The translations under genes and the position numbers were made by a program. 23,736 bases of DNA from Halobacteriales archaeon QH_8_67_36 (GTDB lineage Archaea > Halobacteriota > Halobacteria > Halobacteriales > Haloarculaceae), in NCBI GenBank assembly GCA_003021755.1, contig PXQZ01000003.1:1-23736 (forward strand), given 5' to 3'. The notes beneath the pieces were generated by a model. The model saw only the letters and a program-made list of their open reading frames with translations. It searched no databases and was not told where the DNA came from. Shown here one piece after another: positions 14,878 through 21,591 of this stretch (the first letter of the stretch is position 1; each line of letters opens with the position of its first letter).

Positions 14878-14960
14878 ACGGATTATTGTAGGTTATTTCC
14901 GGATTGTGCCGTCCCCGGGGTCGGCACATACCGGTAAATCGCTACAATAATCCGTATCAG
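14878..14960 (-). repeat. palindromic intergenic repeat, copy B
   Basis: The most symmetrical copy: 78 bp (14878-14955) with perfect 14-bp ends ACGGATTATTGTAG and CTACAATAATCCGT. The 25-nt inner arms are largely complementary around a central CCCCGGGG, with the axis between 14916 and 14917. Aligned with copies A and C it is in the minus orientation, and the flanking CTGAT (14956-14960 on the complement) contains the TGA stop of the minus-strand gene at 14957. It sits between two convergent genes and would form a hairpin of about 39 bp in either transcript. Confidence 0.85.
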
Positions 14961-15775
14961 TCGAACGCCGTTGCTAGCAGGGCGTCGTAGGCGTGGTCGT
15001 AGGCGTCCGCGACGGCTTGGGGGTCCTTCTGTGTCGCCGTGTCCAGCGCGGGCAGCCGAACCGCGCCGGCGCGGTCGATGAGGTCGACGACGCTTTCGAC
15101 CCGCTCCTCCAGTCGGCCCTCTTCGGGGCCGCCGGTGGCTATCTGACAGGCCTTCGCGTAGCGGCGGCCATCGTAGAATCGGGCTCTGCCGGGCTCGACG
15201 ACCGCGACGGCGTCCGGTTCGAACCCCTGTAGCGGCCGAGCGATGTCGCCGTAGGACTCGACGACTGCGCGGTCAGCCGCCTCGATGTCCCCCCGGAGGG
15301 CCGCCAGGGCCTCGGCGTGCATCACGCTCATCAGGTCGTTGAAGTCGGGCACGGAGGTTACCCGCGGTGCCGCGTCGAGCGGGAGCCGCTCGGTCGCCGA
15401 TTCGGGGACGTCGACGGTACCGTTGACGACGAACTCGCCGACGCCATCTGCCGCCCCGACGCGGTCGACGACGAACTGTCTGGCCGTCCGGCCGAGCAGC
15501 CCCTGTGAGGGGCCGGGCGAGGGGTGCCAAAGCCGGTGGACGGCGTTGATGTCCTCCGGCCTGTCGTCTCCCGGCGAGGCGGCGGCCAGCCGACGGGCGT
15601 CCTTGCCGTAGAGCCGTCCCTGCTCGGTCGCCCGCTGGTAGTCGTCCTGGTCGAACCAGTAGTTGTTGCCGGCGCGGGGCTTGAACCCGCGGGCGCCGGT
15701 GTGGGCGAGCAGACCTACGGAGAAGGTCGTCTTCCCGGCGTCGACCCGGTCGCCGCCGGCCACGAGTAGCTTCAT
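14957..15775 (-). CDS. P-loop ATPase-like protein of unknown function
   Basis: This 272-residue protein begins MKLLVAGGDRVDAGKTTFSV. GGDRVDAGKTT (7-17) is a Walker A-like loop resembling dethiobiotin synthetase and other SIMIBI-type P-loop proteins. Further distinctive stretches are FKPRAGNNYWFDQDDYQRAT, RLWHPSPGPSQGLLGRTARQ, FNDLMSVMHAEALAAL and YGDIARPLQGFEPDAVAVVE. I do not recognise the family's role; haloarchaeal relatives are usually annotated only as ATPase. The start at ATG 15775 is chosen because it overlaps the stop of the upstream gene (ATGA), puts the P-loop at the N-terminus, and the longer frame to 15859 adds only Arg-rich residues that overlap the neighbour. It is co-transcribed with the small acidic gene upstream. 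Confidence 0.8.
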   Translation of the reverse strand: MKLLVAGGDRVDAGKTTFSVGLLAHTGARGFKPRAGNNYWFDQDDYQRATEQGRLYGKDARRLAAASPGDDRPEDINAVHRLWHPSPGPSQGLLGRTARQFVVDRVGAADGVGEFVVNGTVDVPESATERLPLDAAPRVTSVPDFNDLMSVMHAEALAALRGDIEAADRAVVESYGDIARPLQGFEPDAVAVVEPGRARFYDGRRYAKACQIATGGPEEGRLEERVESVVDLIDRAGAVRLPALDTATQKDPQAVADAYDHAYDALLATAFD

Positions 15776-16041
15776 TCGTCGGCGAGACCGTAGAGGCCGA
15801 CGACCTCGTCGTCGTCCGGTTCGGCGAAGACGAGGCCGTCCTGGTTGTATATCATCCACGGGATGGCCCAGTCGATGAACACCGACTCGTTGAAGTCACT
15901 CAGTTCGGCGTCGGCCGGAAGCCCCTGCAGCAGTCGGGCCAGTTCCGGAATCGTGTACAGTAGGTCGGGGTCGAGGACGTCGTCGGGCTCGTAGAGGTCG
16001 AACGAGCGGACGTCGTCGAACTCCGCTTTGGGTACGGGCAT
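15772..16041 (-). CDS. small acidic haloarchaeal protein of unknown function
   Basis: An 89-residue soluble protein, rich in Asp and Glu, beginning MPVPKAEFDDVRSFDLYEPD. It has a Leu-rich helix LLYTIPELARLLQGLPADAE and a C-terminus with IDWAIPWMIYNQDGLVFAEP. It looks like a conserved haloarchaeal DUF (possibly DUF5827, from memory and unverified). Its stop overlaps the ATG of the P-loop ATPase downstream, so the two are translationally coupled and may act together. A TATA box 29 nt upstream supports the ATG at 16041. Confidence 0.75.
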   Translation of the reverse strand: MPVPKAEFDDVRSFDLYEPDDVLDPDLLYTIPELARLLQGLPADAELSDFNESVFIDWAIPWMIYNQDGLVFAEPDDDEVVGLYGLADE

Positions 16042-16065
16042 GGCCGACGCTTTGCCGACCGCGCG

Positions 16066-16073
16066 TGTAAAGC
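16066..16073 (-). promoter_or_regulatory. TATA-like box of the small acidic gene and P-loop ATPase operon
   Basis: On the minus strand GCTTTACA is centred about 29 nt upstream of the ATG at 16041, consistent with a leaderless start. Confidence 0.4.
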
Positions 16074-16136
16074 TCTCGAAGTCGGTGCAACTGCTACTCG
16101 AACGGGCAGCGCGCGATAAAAAGTGCAGTTCGGGAG

Positions 16137-16748
16137 TTACTCGAAGTGACCGACTGCGGTGCTGTACTGGTCCGCGACCTCGCTCCAGTCGACGACCTCG
16201 AAGAAGGCGTCGATGAAGTCGCCGCGGGCCGGACCGTAGTCGTAGTAGTACGAGTGCTCCCAGACGTCGAGGGCCAGAATCGGGTGGGCACCCCAGAGCG
16301 CGCCCTGGTCGTGCTTGTCGACCGCGACGTTGCGGAGCTGTTTCGCAACCGGATCGTAGACCAGCAGCGCCCAGCCGCCGGCAGCGGACGCGGCGGCTTC
16401 GAACTCGCCCTTCCAGCCTTCGTAGGAGCCGAAGTCCTCGGCGATGCGGTCGGCGAGTTCACCCTCCGGCTCGCCGCCGCCGTTGGGGGCCATGTTGTCC
16501 CAGAACAGCGTGTGGAGATAGTGGCCACAGCCGTTGTGAGTGACGTTGCCCAGTGCGCCGGCGGAGGAACCGAACTCCCCCGACTCGCGGTTCTCGGCCA
16601 GCGTCTCCTCGGCCGATTCGAGCCCGTTTACGTACCCCTGGTGGTGGGTGTCATGGTGCCAGGTGAGCACTTGCTCGGAGATGTGTGGCTCCAGGGCGTC
16701 GTAGTCGTACGGGAGCGGTGGCAGTCCAGGTTCGGAGTGTTCGGGCAT
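16137..16748 (-). CDS. sod: superoxide dismutase (Mn/Fe family)
   Basis: A 203-residue cytoplasmic enzyme that dismutates superoxide to oxygen and peroxide. The four metal ligands can be placed by family alignment: His31 in LTWHHDTHHQGYVNG, His79 in CGHYLHTLFW, Asp161 and His165 in LDVWEHSYYYDYG. GGWALLVYDP and ALWGAHPILALDVWEH are typical of haloarchaeal enzymes, which normally use manganese. Length is normal. A short 5' leader is likely: a TATA-like TAAACGTTTAAACG lies on the minus strand around 16784-16797, and GGAGG (16757-16761 on the complement) lies about 8 nt before the ATG as a ribosome site. The gene stands alone. Confidence 0.95.
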   Translation of the reverse strand: MPEHSEPGLPPLPYDYDALEPHISEQVLTWHHDTHHQGYVNGLESAEETLAENRESGEFGSSAGALGNVTHNGCGHYLHTLFWDNMAPNGGGEPEGELADRIAEDFGSYEGWKGEFEAAASAAGGWALLVYDPVAKQLRNVAVDKHDQGALWGAHPILALDVWEHSYYYDYGPARGDFIDAFFEVVDWSEVADQYSTAVGHFE

Positions 16749-17068
16749 ATGAAATCGCCTCCACCGTAGCTATCGAGCGGATGCCGTTTAAACGTTTAGA
16801 AGCCGTATGGTACCAATCCACACGCGGAACGACCCGGCAGCCTGTTTCACGACGCTGTTTCCGAACGGAATCGCTCGAACGGATAGATACTCGACGTGCC
16901 AGGACGGTCGGTCGACACGATGCTCGGCCGTAGCTATCGGGACGGTGACCGGCTGGCCACACCGCGCTCGCGCTGTGGTCGGTCCACTGACTACTCACCT
17001 CACGCTAACGGTTGCCGGTACCCGCTGCGCGCGCCGCGTCGCTTCGGGGACCGACTCCGTCCTTTCGG
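16749..17068. other. 320-bp intergenic region with no gene recognised
   Basis: The first 50 nt hold the sod promoter and ribosome site. Beyond that I see no coding frame with credible composition. Two features stand out: CCGTAGCTATCG occurs twice (near 16765 and 16928), and CCACACCGCGCTCGCGCTGTGG (16957-16978) is an imperfect hairpin. Neither has a clear role. Confidence 0.4.
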
Positions 17069-18367
17069 TCAGTCGTCGCCCCTCGCTGTCTCGAACATCT
17101 CGATGGCTTCCTCCCGCCGCTCGCTGTGGTCCACGATGGGGTCCGGATAGTCAGGGTCGTAGCGCTCGCCCTGGGTCATCGGGTTGAAGATGCGGAAGTA
17201 CGGCTGGGCGTCGGTTCCGGTCGAGGCGGCCCACTGCCAGCCGCCGTTGTCGTTGGCGGTGTCGTGGTCGACCAGTTTCTTCCGGAACCAGTCGTACCCC
17301 TCGCGCCAGTCGAGCAGCAGGTCCTTCGTGAGAAAGGAAGCGACTATCATCCGCACGCGGTTGTGCATGAACGCCTCCTCGCGGAGCTGTCGCATCCCGG
17401 CGTCGACGATCGGGTAGCCCGTTTCGCCGTCCTTCCAGGCCTGGAGCGCCTCGGGGTCGTCGTTCCACTGAATCGGGCGCTCGTAGGACTTGTAGTTCGC
17501 CGTGACGACGTTCGGGTTGGCAAACAGCACCTGCGTGTAGAACTCCCGCCAGGCGAGTTGAGACTGGAACTCGGCCACCGACTCGTCGCGCTCGCTGCCG
17601 GGTTCGACGGCGGAGCGGGCCTCGGCCGTCCCCTGATACACCTCGCGGATGCCGATAGTCCCGAACGTGAGGTGGGCCGACAGCCGCGAGGTGTTGCCGT
17701 CGGCCAGGTAGTCGCGCCGGTCGTCGTAGCGGTAGACGTCCTCGTCGAGAAACGCATCGAGGAGGTCCCGAGCGGGTTCGGTCCCGGCCGCTGGAACCTC
17801 GGCCTCGGGCTCGTCGAACCCCAGGTCGTCGAGCGTCGGCAGGTCGGTGTCGTCCTCGATATCGACCAGCGAGTCGGCGGCGGGCGGGTCGTGAGGGGCC
17901 GCTTTCTCGCGGTCCTGCCACTTCCGGCCGAAGTAGGTGAAGACGCTGTAGGGGTCGCCGTCGTTGGTCGTAATCTCGCCCGGCTCGTGGAGGACGGCGT
18001 TCTGGACGGCCTCGCGGGCAACGGCGGCGTCGTCCAGCGCACGGCGGACCGCGGCGTCGCGCTCGCGGGCCAGCCCCGAGTAGTCCTTCCCCCAGGTGAC
18101 GCGGTCGGCGCCGTGTTCGGTGGCAAGCGCCGGGAGAACCTCTCGGGGGTCGCCGTGTGCGACTACGAGGTCGCTGTCGCGCTCGCGGTACCACGCCCGC
18201 AGGCGCGAGAGCGCGTCGAGCATGAACGCCACCCGCGGCGGGCCGGCGTGAGCGAGTACGTCGCTGTCGAAGACGAACACCGGGAGGACGGGGTCGTCGG
18301 GGCTCGCGCGGGCCAGCCCCACGTTGTCCGCCGCCCGGAGGTCCTGCCGGTGCCAGTGTAGTTGCAT
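17069..18367 (-). CDS. phr: class I CPD photolyase with an internal deletion near the C-terminus
   Basis: A 432-residue flavoprotein that repairs cyclobutane pyrimidine dimers with light. Residues 1 to about 165 form the antenna-binding alpha/beta domain (MQLHWHRQDLRAADN). About 215-430 form the FAD domain, with NTSRLSAHLTFGTIG, WREFYTQVLF, GYPIVDAGMRQL, MHNRVRMIVASFLTKDLLLDW, ANDNGGWQWAASTGTDAQPY and FRIFNPMTQGERYDPD. Family members then have about 30-36 residues with an IR-x-W-x-PEL helix before the next motif. Here RYDPD (403-406) is followed at once by YPDPIVDHSERR, so that segment is missing with the frame kept. Activity may be lost or altered. The start at ATG 18367 has a TATA box 28 nt upstream. 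It is divergent from the enoyl-CoA hydratase gene. Confidence 0.93.
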   Translation of the reverse strand: MQLHWHRQDLRAADNVGLARASPDDPVLPVFVFDSDVLAHAGPPRVAFMLDALSRLRAWYRERDSDLVVAHGDPREVLPALATEHGADRVTWGKDYSGLARERDAAVRRALDDAAVAREAVQNAVLHEPGEITTNDGDPYSVFTYFGRKWQDREKAAPHDPPAADSLVDIEDDTDLPTLDDLGFDEPEAEVPAAGTEPARDLLDAFLDEDVYRYDDRRDYLADGNTSRLSAHLTFGTIGIREVYQGTAEARSAVEPGSERDESVAEFQSQLAWREFYTQVLFANPNVVTANYKSYERPIQWNDDPEALQAWKDGETGYPIVDAGMRQLREEAFMHNRVRMIVASFLTKDLLLDWREGYDWFRKKLVDHDTANDNGGWQWAASTGTDAQPYFRIFNPMTQGERYDPDYPDPIVDHSERREEAIEMFETARGDD

Positions 18368-18390
18368 ACCGGTGTCTGGGACGCATCGCT

Positions 18391-18400
18391 AAAAAAAGCG
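18391..18400 (-). promoter_or_regulatory. TATA box of phr
   Basis: On the minus strand CGCTTTTTTT (a T7 run) is centred about 28 nt upstream of the phr ATG at 18367. It lies back to back with the TATA box of the divergent hydratase gene. Confidence 0.55.
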
Positions 18401-18410
18401 TACCCAACGC

Positions 18411-18420
18411 CGACAATTAT
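18411..18420 (+). promoter_or_regulatory. TATA box of the enoyl-CoA hydratase/isomerase gene
   Basis: CGACAATTAT is centred about 30 nt upstream of the ATG at 18446. This supports that start over the longer in-frame start at 18362, which would lie upstream of the promoter. Confidence 0.5.
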
Positions 18421-18445
18421 GGTGGCGCGGGCGAACCTCGGTGGT

Positions 18446-19237
18446 ATGACCGACGACGCGGTACTGCTGACCGTCGAGGACGGCGTCGCGACCGTCACGC
18501 TGAACCGACCGGACGAGCGCAACGCGCTGGCCGAACCGACGGCCGCCCGGCTCGTAGAGCGTTTCGAGACCGTCGCCGACAGCGACGCTCGCTGTGTCGT
18601 CCTCCGCGGAGAGGGGTCGGCGTTCTGTGCCGGCGGCGACATCGGCGCCATGGTCGACGGCATCGAGCGGGACGTCCCGGTCGCCGACCGAACGGGGTTC
18701 GTCTCGGCGATTCAGGACGCCGTGAAGACGGTCCACGACTGCCGACTGCCGGTGGTCGCGGCAATCGACGGCCCGGCCTTCGGGGCCGGAGCGGGGCTCG
18801 CACTCGCCTGTGACATCCAGCTCGCCAGTCCCGACGCGAAAATCGGCTTCGGCCTGCGCCGGGTCGGTCTCGCCGTCGACTCGGGCGTCTCGTATTTCCT
18901 CCCGCGGATAGTCGGCCCGAACAAGGCCAAGGAACTGGTGTTCACCGGCGAGCTACTCGACGCCGACGACGCCCGTGAACTGGGGCTGTTCACCCGGCTG
19001 TTCGAGGCGGACTCCTTCGAGGACGGCGTCGAGAACCTCGTCGAGACCATCGCCGAGGGGCCGACCGTCGCGCTCTCACAGGCCAAGCAGCTCGTGGATC
19101 GTGGCGCGGGGTCGACGTTCGAGGCGGCACTCGACCGGGAGACGGCCGCACAGGGGCTCGCTTTCGCCACGGCCGACCACGAGGAGGGGACCACGGCGCT
19201 CATGGAGCAGCGGTCACCGGAGTTCGAGGGGCGGTGA
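18446..19237 (+). CDS. enoyl-CoA hydratase/isomerase family protein
   Basis: A 263-residue crotonase-fold enzyme acting on acyl-CoA thioesters. Oxyanion-hole segments are SAFCAGGDIGAM and GPAFGAGAGLALACD. Of the two catalytic Glu of true hydratases, the second position is present (NKAKELVFTGELL). The first is Arg (FGLRRVGL), and the following AVDSGVSYFLPR has an Asp placed like the catalytic acid of PaaG-type isomerases. It is therefore more likely an isomerase or ring-opening-type crotonase than a classical hydratase; this is inference from motif reading. The start at 18446 is set by its TATA box and by the family's usual beginning (VLLTVEDGVATVTLNRPDER). No fatty-acid genes are adjacent. 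Confidence 0.9.
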   Translation: MTDDAVLLTVEDGVATVTLNRPDERNALAEPTAARLVERFETVADSDARCVVLRGEGSAFCAGGDIGAMVDGIERDVPVADRTGFVSAIQDAVKTVHDCRLPVVAAIDGPAFGAGAGLALACDIQLASPDAKIGFGLRRVGLAVDSGVSYFLPRIVGPNKAKELVFTGELLDADDARELGLFTRLFEADSFEDGVENLVETIAEGPTVALSQAKQLVDRGAGSTFEAALDRETAAQGLAFATADHEEGTTALMEQRSPEFEGR

Positions 19238-19277
19238 CGTCACTGGGGGCGGGCGACCGGAGACGGGTGACAGAGCC

Positions 19278-19559
19278 TTACAGCTTGCTCTCGGCGTCTT
19301 CGGCCAGTTCCTCCATGCGCTTGCCGATGCGGCCCGCGTCGGAGAACTCGTCTTCGCTCATCGCCGTCGCCAGCGCGTTGCCGAGGACGAAGACGGCGTG
19401 TTTGTGCTCGCTCTTTGACTTGTGGACGTCCGAGGGACGAACGTCGAGTTCGCCGTAGGGGTCGAACAGCTCCGGGTCGACGGCGTCCATCTCGTCACGG
19501 AAGAACTCCATGATCGTCACCATCTGTTCGTGTAATTCGAGCAGTTCGTCTTTGTGCAT
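19278..19559 (-). CDS. UPF0058 family protein
   Basis: A 93-residue, almost wholly helical acidic protein: MHKDELLELHEQMVTIMEFF, then DVHKSKSEHKHAVFVLGNAL and a charged C-terminal helix. The His-rich HKSKSEHKHA stretch and overall pattern match UPF0058, a euryarchaeal family of unknown function widespread in haloarchaea. It may form a helical bundle with a metal site at the His cluster; this is a guess. The start is supported by a TATA box about 30 nt upstream. It converges with the hydratase gene (40 nt between stops). Confidence 0.9.
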   Translation of the reverse strand: MHKDELLELHEQMVTIMEFFRDEMDAVDPELFDPYGELDVRPSDVHKSKSEHKHAVFVLGNALATAMSEDEFSDAGRIGKRMEELAEDAESKL

Positions 19560-19585
19560 TGTTGTGTAATCTATTCGGTCCGACT

Positions 19586-19595
19586 CGTATAAGAA
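19586..19595 (-). promoter_or_regulatory. TATA box of the UPF0058 gene
   Basis: On the minus strand TTCTTATACG, near consensus, is centred about 31 nt upstream of the ATG at 19559. Confidence 0.6.
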
Positions 19596-19617
19596 TTGCC
19601 CGAGACGGTGTACCAGA

Positions 19618-19700
19618 CTGATAGTGATTCGTGTGGCGATATATTGGTGCGTGCCGGCCCCAGGGTCGACGCTGTCCGGAAACGATCTACAATGATCCTG
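19618..19700 (+). repeat. palindromic intergenic repeat, copy C
   Basis: About 78 bp (19623-19700), preceded by CTGAT (19618-19622) as in copy A. The left end AGTGATTCGTGTGG and right end CTACAATGATCCTG correspond to the ends of copies A and B. The core keeps GTGCCGGCCCC and GTCCGGAAACGATCTACAAT, the second nearly identical to copy A. The arms are more diverged (7 of 14 outer pairs), so this copy is the most decayed. It lies between two minus-strand genes, just upstream of the UPF0058 promoter. No plus-strand gene ends at its CTGAT. Confidence 0.75.
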
Positions 19701-19770
19701 TGACAGGTCCGGGTACAGGTCGCGACCACGCCACCCCCGATTCGAGCTATCTGACGCAGATACCTCGCGC

Positions 19771-19986
19771 TCAGAACACGTACTCGTCTTCGTGCCCCAT
19801 CATCCCGTCGTCTTCGAAGCCCGGTTCTTCGTCTTCGTCCGTCGGTCCGGAGGTCTTGTACGCCTTCAGACCGGTCGCCAGGAGGTCCTCGATGGCCTCC
19901 TCACGATTGAGGAACTCGCCCTGCTCGACCAGCTGAGCGATCTGCATTTCGAGGTGCTCAGGGATGTTGATCTCTACCTTTGGCAT
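19771..19986 (-). CDS. ribbon-helix-helix (CopG/MetJ-like) protein
   Basis: A 71-residue protein starting MPKVEINIPEHLEMQIAQLV. The N-terminal beta strand PKVEINIP and two helices (EHLEMQIAQLVEQGEF, NREEAIEDLLATGLKAY) are the ribbon-helix-helix fold of small DNA-binding dimers. The last 25 residues are an acidic tail (TDEDEEPGFEDDGMMGHEDE). It may be a transcriptional regulator; no partner toxin gene is adjacent, so an antitoxin role is not supported. ATG 19986 is preferred over an in-frame ATG at 20010, because the TATA box at 20011-20022 abuts the latter and is spaced correctly for the former. Confidence 0.82.
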   Translation of the reverse strand: MPKVEINIPEHLEMQIAQLVEQGEFLNREEAIEDLLATGLKAYKTSGPTDEDEEPGFEDDGMMGHEDEYVF

Positions 19987-20010
19987 CGCAACGTTGGCAC
20001 CTTTGAGCAA

Positions 20011-20022
20011 GGTATATTTAAA
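20011..20022 (-). promoter_or_regulatory. TATA box of the ribbon-helix-helix gene
   Basis: On the minus strand TTTAAATATACC is the strongest TATA-like sequence in the window, centred about 30 nt upstream of the ATG at 19986. The 225 bp from here to menF show no gene. Confidence 0.65.
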
Positions 20023-20250
20023 CTTGGCGGGGGCGTCGGACCGGTAGATCCCGCCTGTCCGGCTCGCAAAATCGGAAGGACCCGGCTACCTAGATAGCCC
20101 AGTCGTTTCGCCCGTGGCTACGCCCCCCGACCGAGGTCGACGGGAGACGGACGATACCGGCCGGGACGGACACGGGTCGGCACAATCCCCCGACGAGGAC
20201 GACTGTTCCCATAGTCAGGCTCAAAGGGGCGCACTCCTAAGGGCAACGTG

Positions 20251-21591
20251 ATGGAACCACTGCGTGGTGCGCAGTCGACGGTCGGTGAGGCGACGGTCGT
20301 CACACGCGGGTGCCGACTCGGTCCGGGCGCGGTCCGGACCGTCCTGGAGGCAGACGGGCGGCCGCGCTTTGGCTGGTCGACGCCGACGGAATCTGTCGCC
20401 GCCGCCGGTGCCGCCGCCACCGTCACCGCCGATGGCCCGTCGCGGTTCGACGAGGTCCGTACGCGGGCCACGGCCCTGCTCGACGCCTGTGAGACGCCGA
20501 CAGGCGGCCTCCCCAGTCTGGCGCGCCCGCGGCTGTTCGGCGGCTTTGCCTTCCACGACGGGGACCACGACGGGACGGACTCGCCGTGGACCGCGTTCCC
20601 GGGCGCGGCCTTCTTCCTCCCGGAAGTCCAGGTGGCCGAGCGCGACGGGAGCCGCTGGCTCACCACCGCGGCCGCCGGAGACGACGCTGCCGACCGCGCC
20701 GAGGCGCTGCTCGCCGCGTGGACGGACCGACTGGCCGACGAGCCGGCCGTGAACGCGAAGCGCAGACCAGGTATCGCCGCCCGTGAACGAGAGCCCTCCC
20801 AGGCAGCCTGGCGCGAACAGGTCGGCCGGGCGGTCGAAAGCGTCGAGGAGGGCCGGCTCCGGAAGGTCGTCCTCGCGCAGGCGCTGCGGGTCTCGCTCCA
20901 GTCGGACCTGTCCGTGCCCGACGTGTTCGCACGCCTGGCCGAGACGTATCCGGACTGCTACCGGTTCGTGTTCTCGCCGGCCGATGGCGCCACGTTCTAC
21001 GGCGCGACGCCCGAGCGGCTGGTCTCGCTGCGGGGCCGGACCGTCAGGACCGAGGCGCTGGCCGGCTCGACCGGCCGCGGCGACACCCCCGCCGAAGACG
21101 AGTGGCTCGCCGCGGAGCTACTGGAAAACACCAAGGACATCCACGAACACGAACTCGTCGCGGAGGCCATCCGCGACCAGCTGGAGCCCTTCGCCGCCTC
21201 GGTCCGCATCGGCGACCGGACCGTCCGCCGGCTGGCGACGGTCCAGCATCTCCGGACCTCGATTACGGCCGAACTCGCCGACGACGAACACGTCCTCTCG
21301 CTCGTCGACGCGCTCCACCCGACACCGGCCGTCGGCGGCCTGCCGCCGGACGAGGCGTTGCGGACCATCCGCGAGACGGAGGCGTTCGACCGGGGCTGGT
21401 ACGCGGCCCCTATCGGCTGGGTGGACGCCGCCGGCAACGGCACCTTCGCCGTCGGCATCCGCTCCGCGGTGGCCACCGAACGGACAGCGACGCTCTTTGC
21501 GGGCGCGGGCATCGTCGCCGACAGCGACCCGGACCGCGAGTGGGACGAAGTGCAACTGAAGTACCGGCCGATGCTCGACGAACTCGAATGA
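20251..21591 (+). CDS. menF: isochorismate synthase MenF
   Basis: A 446-residue cytoplasmic enzyme converting chorismate to isochorismate, the first committed step of menaquinone synthesis. The chorismate-binding domain covers about 170-440: GRLRKVVLAQALRV (the Lys is the expected general base), FVFSPADGATFYGATPERLV, RTEALAGSTGRG, ELLENTKDIHEHELVAEAIR (metal-binding Glu), LHPTPAVGGLPPDEAL and AGAGIVADSDPDREWDE. The N-terminal 170 residues are poorly conserved, as usual. The start is ATG 20251; an in-frame GTG immediately before it at 20248 is possible but less likely. The stop overlaps the menD ATG, so the next enzyme of the pathway is translationally coupled. Confidence 0.93.
   Translation: MEPLRGAQSTVGEATVVTRGCRLGPGAVRTVLEADGRPRFGWSTPTESVAAAGAAATVTADGPSRFDEVRTRATALLDACETPTGGLPSLARPRLFGGFAFHDGDHDGTDSPWTAFPGAAFFLPEVQVAERDGSRWLTTAAAGDDAADRAEALLAAWTDRLADEPAVNAKRRPGIAAREREPSQAAWREQVGRAVESVEEGRLRKVVLAQALRVSLQSDLSVPDVFARLAETYPDCYRFVFSPADGATFYGATPERLVSLRGRTVRTEALAGSTGRGDTPAEDEWLAAELLENTKDIHEHELVAEAIRDQLEPFAASVRIGDRTVRRLATVQHLRTSITAELADDEHVLSLVDALHPTPAVGGLPPDEALRTIRETEAFDRGWYAAPIGWVDAAGNGTFAVGIRSAVATERTATLFAGAGIVADSDPDREWDEVQLKYRPMLDELE

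Noticed and set aside
16765..16940. CCGTAGCTATCG occurring twice between sod and phr as decayed repeat copies
   Set aside because: The similarity to the repeat stops after a few bases and no second arm is found.
16807..17187. A plus-strand open frame between sod and phr as a gene
   Set aside because: It is Arg/Ser/Pro-rich, lacks any motif and overlaps the end of phr in antisense; it is typical of spurious frames in GC-rich DNA.
19771..20010. Ribbon-helix-helix protein as the antitoxin of a toxin-antitoxin pair
   Set aside because: No small toxin-like gene lies next to it in either direction; the neighbours are a repeat and UPF0058.
21102..21587. Upstream extension of menD
   Set aside because: This part lies inside menF in another frame and is Arg-rich nonsense; the ATGA overlap at 21588 gives the normal MenD start.
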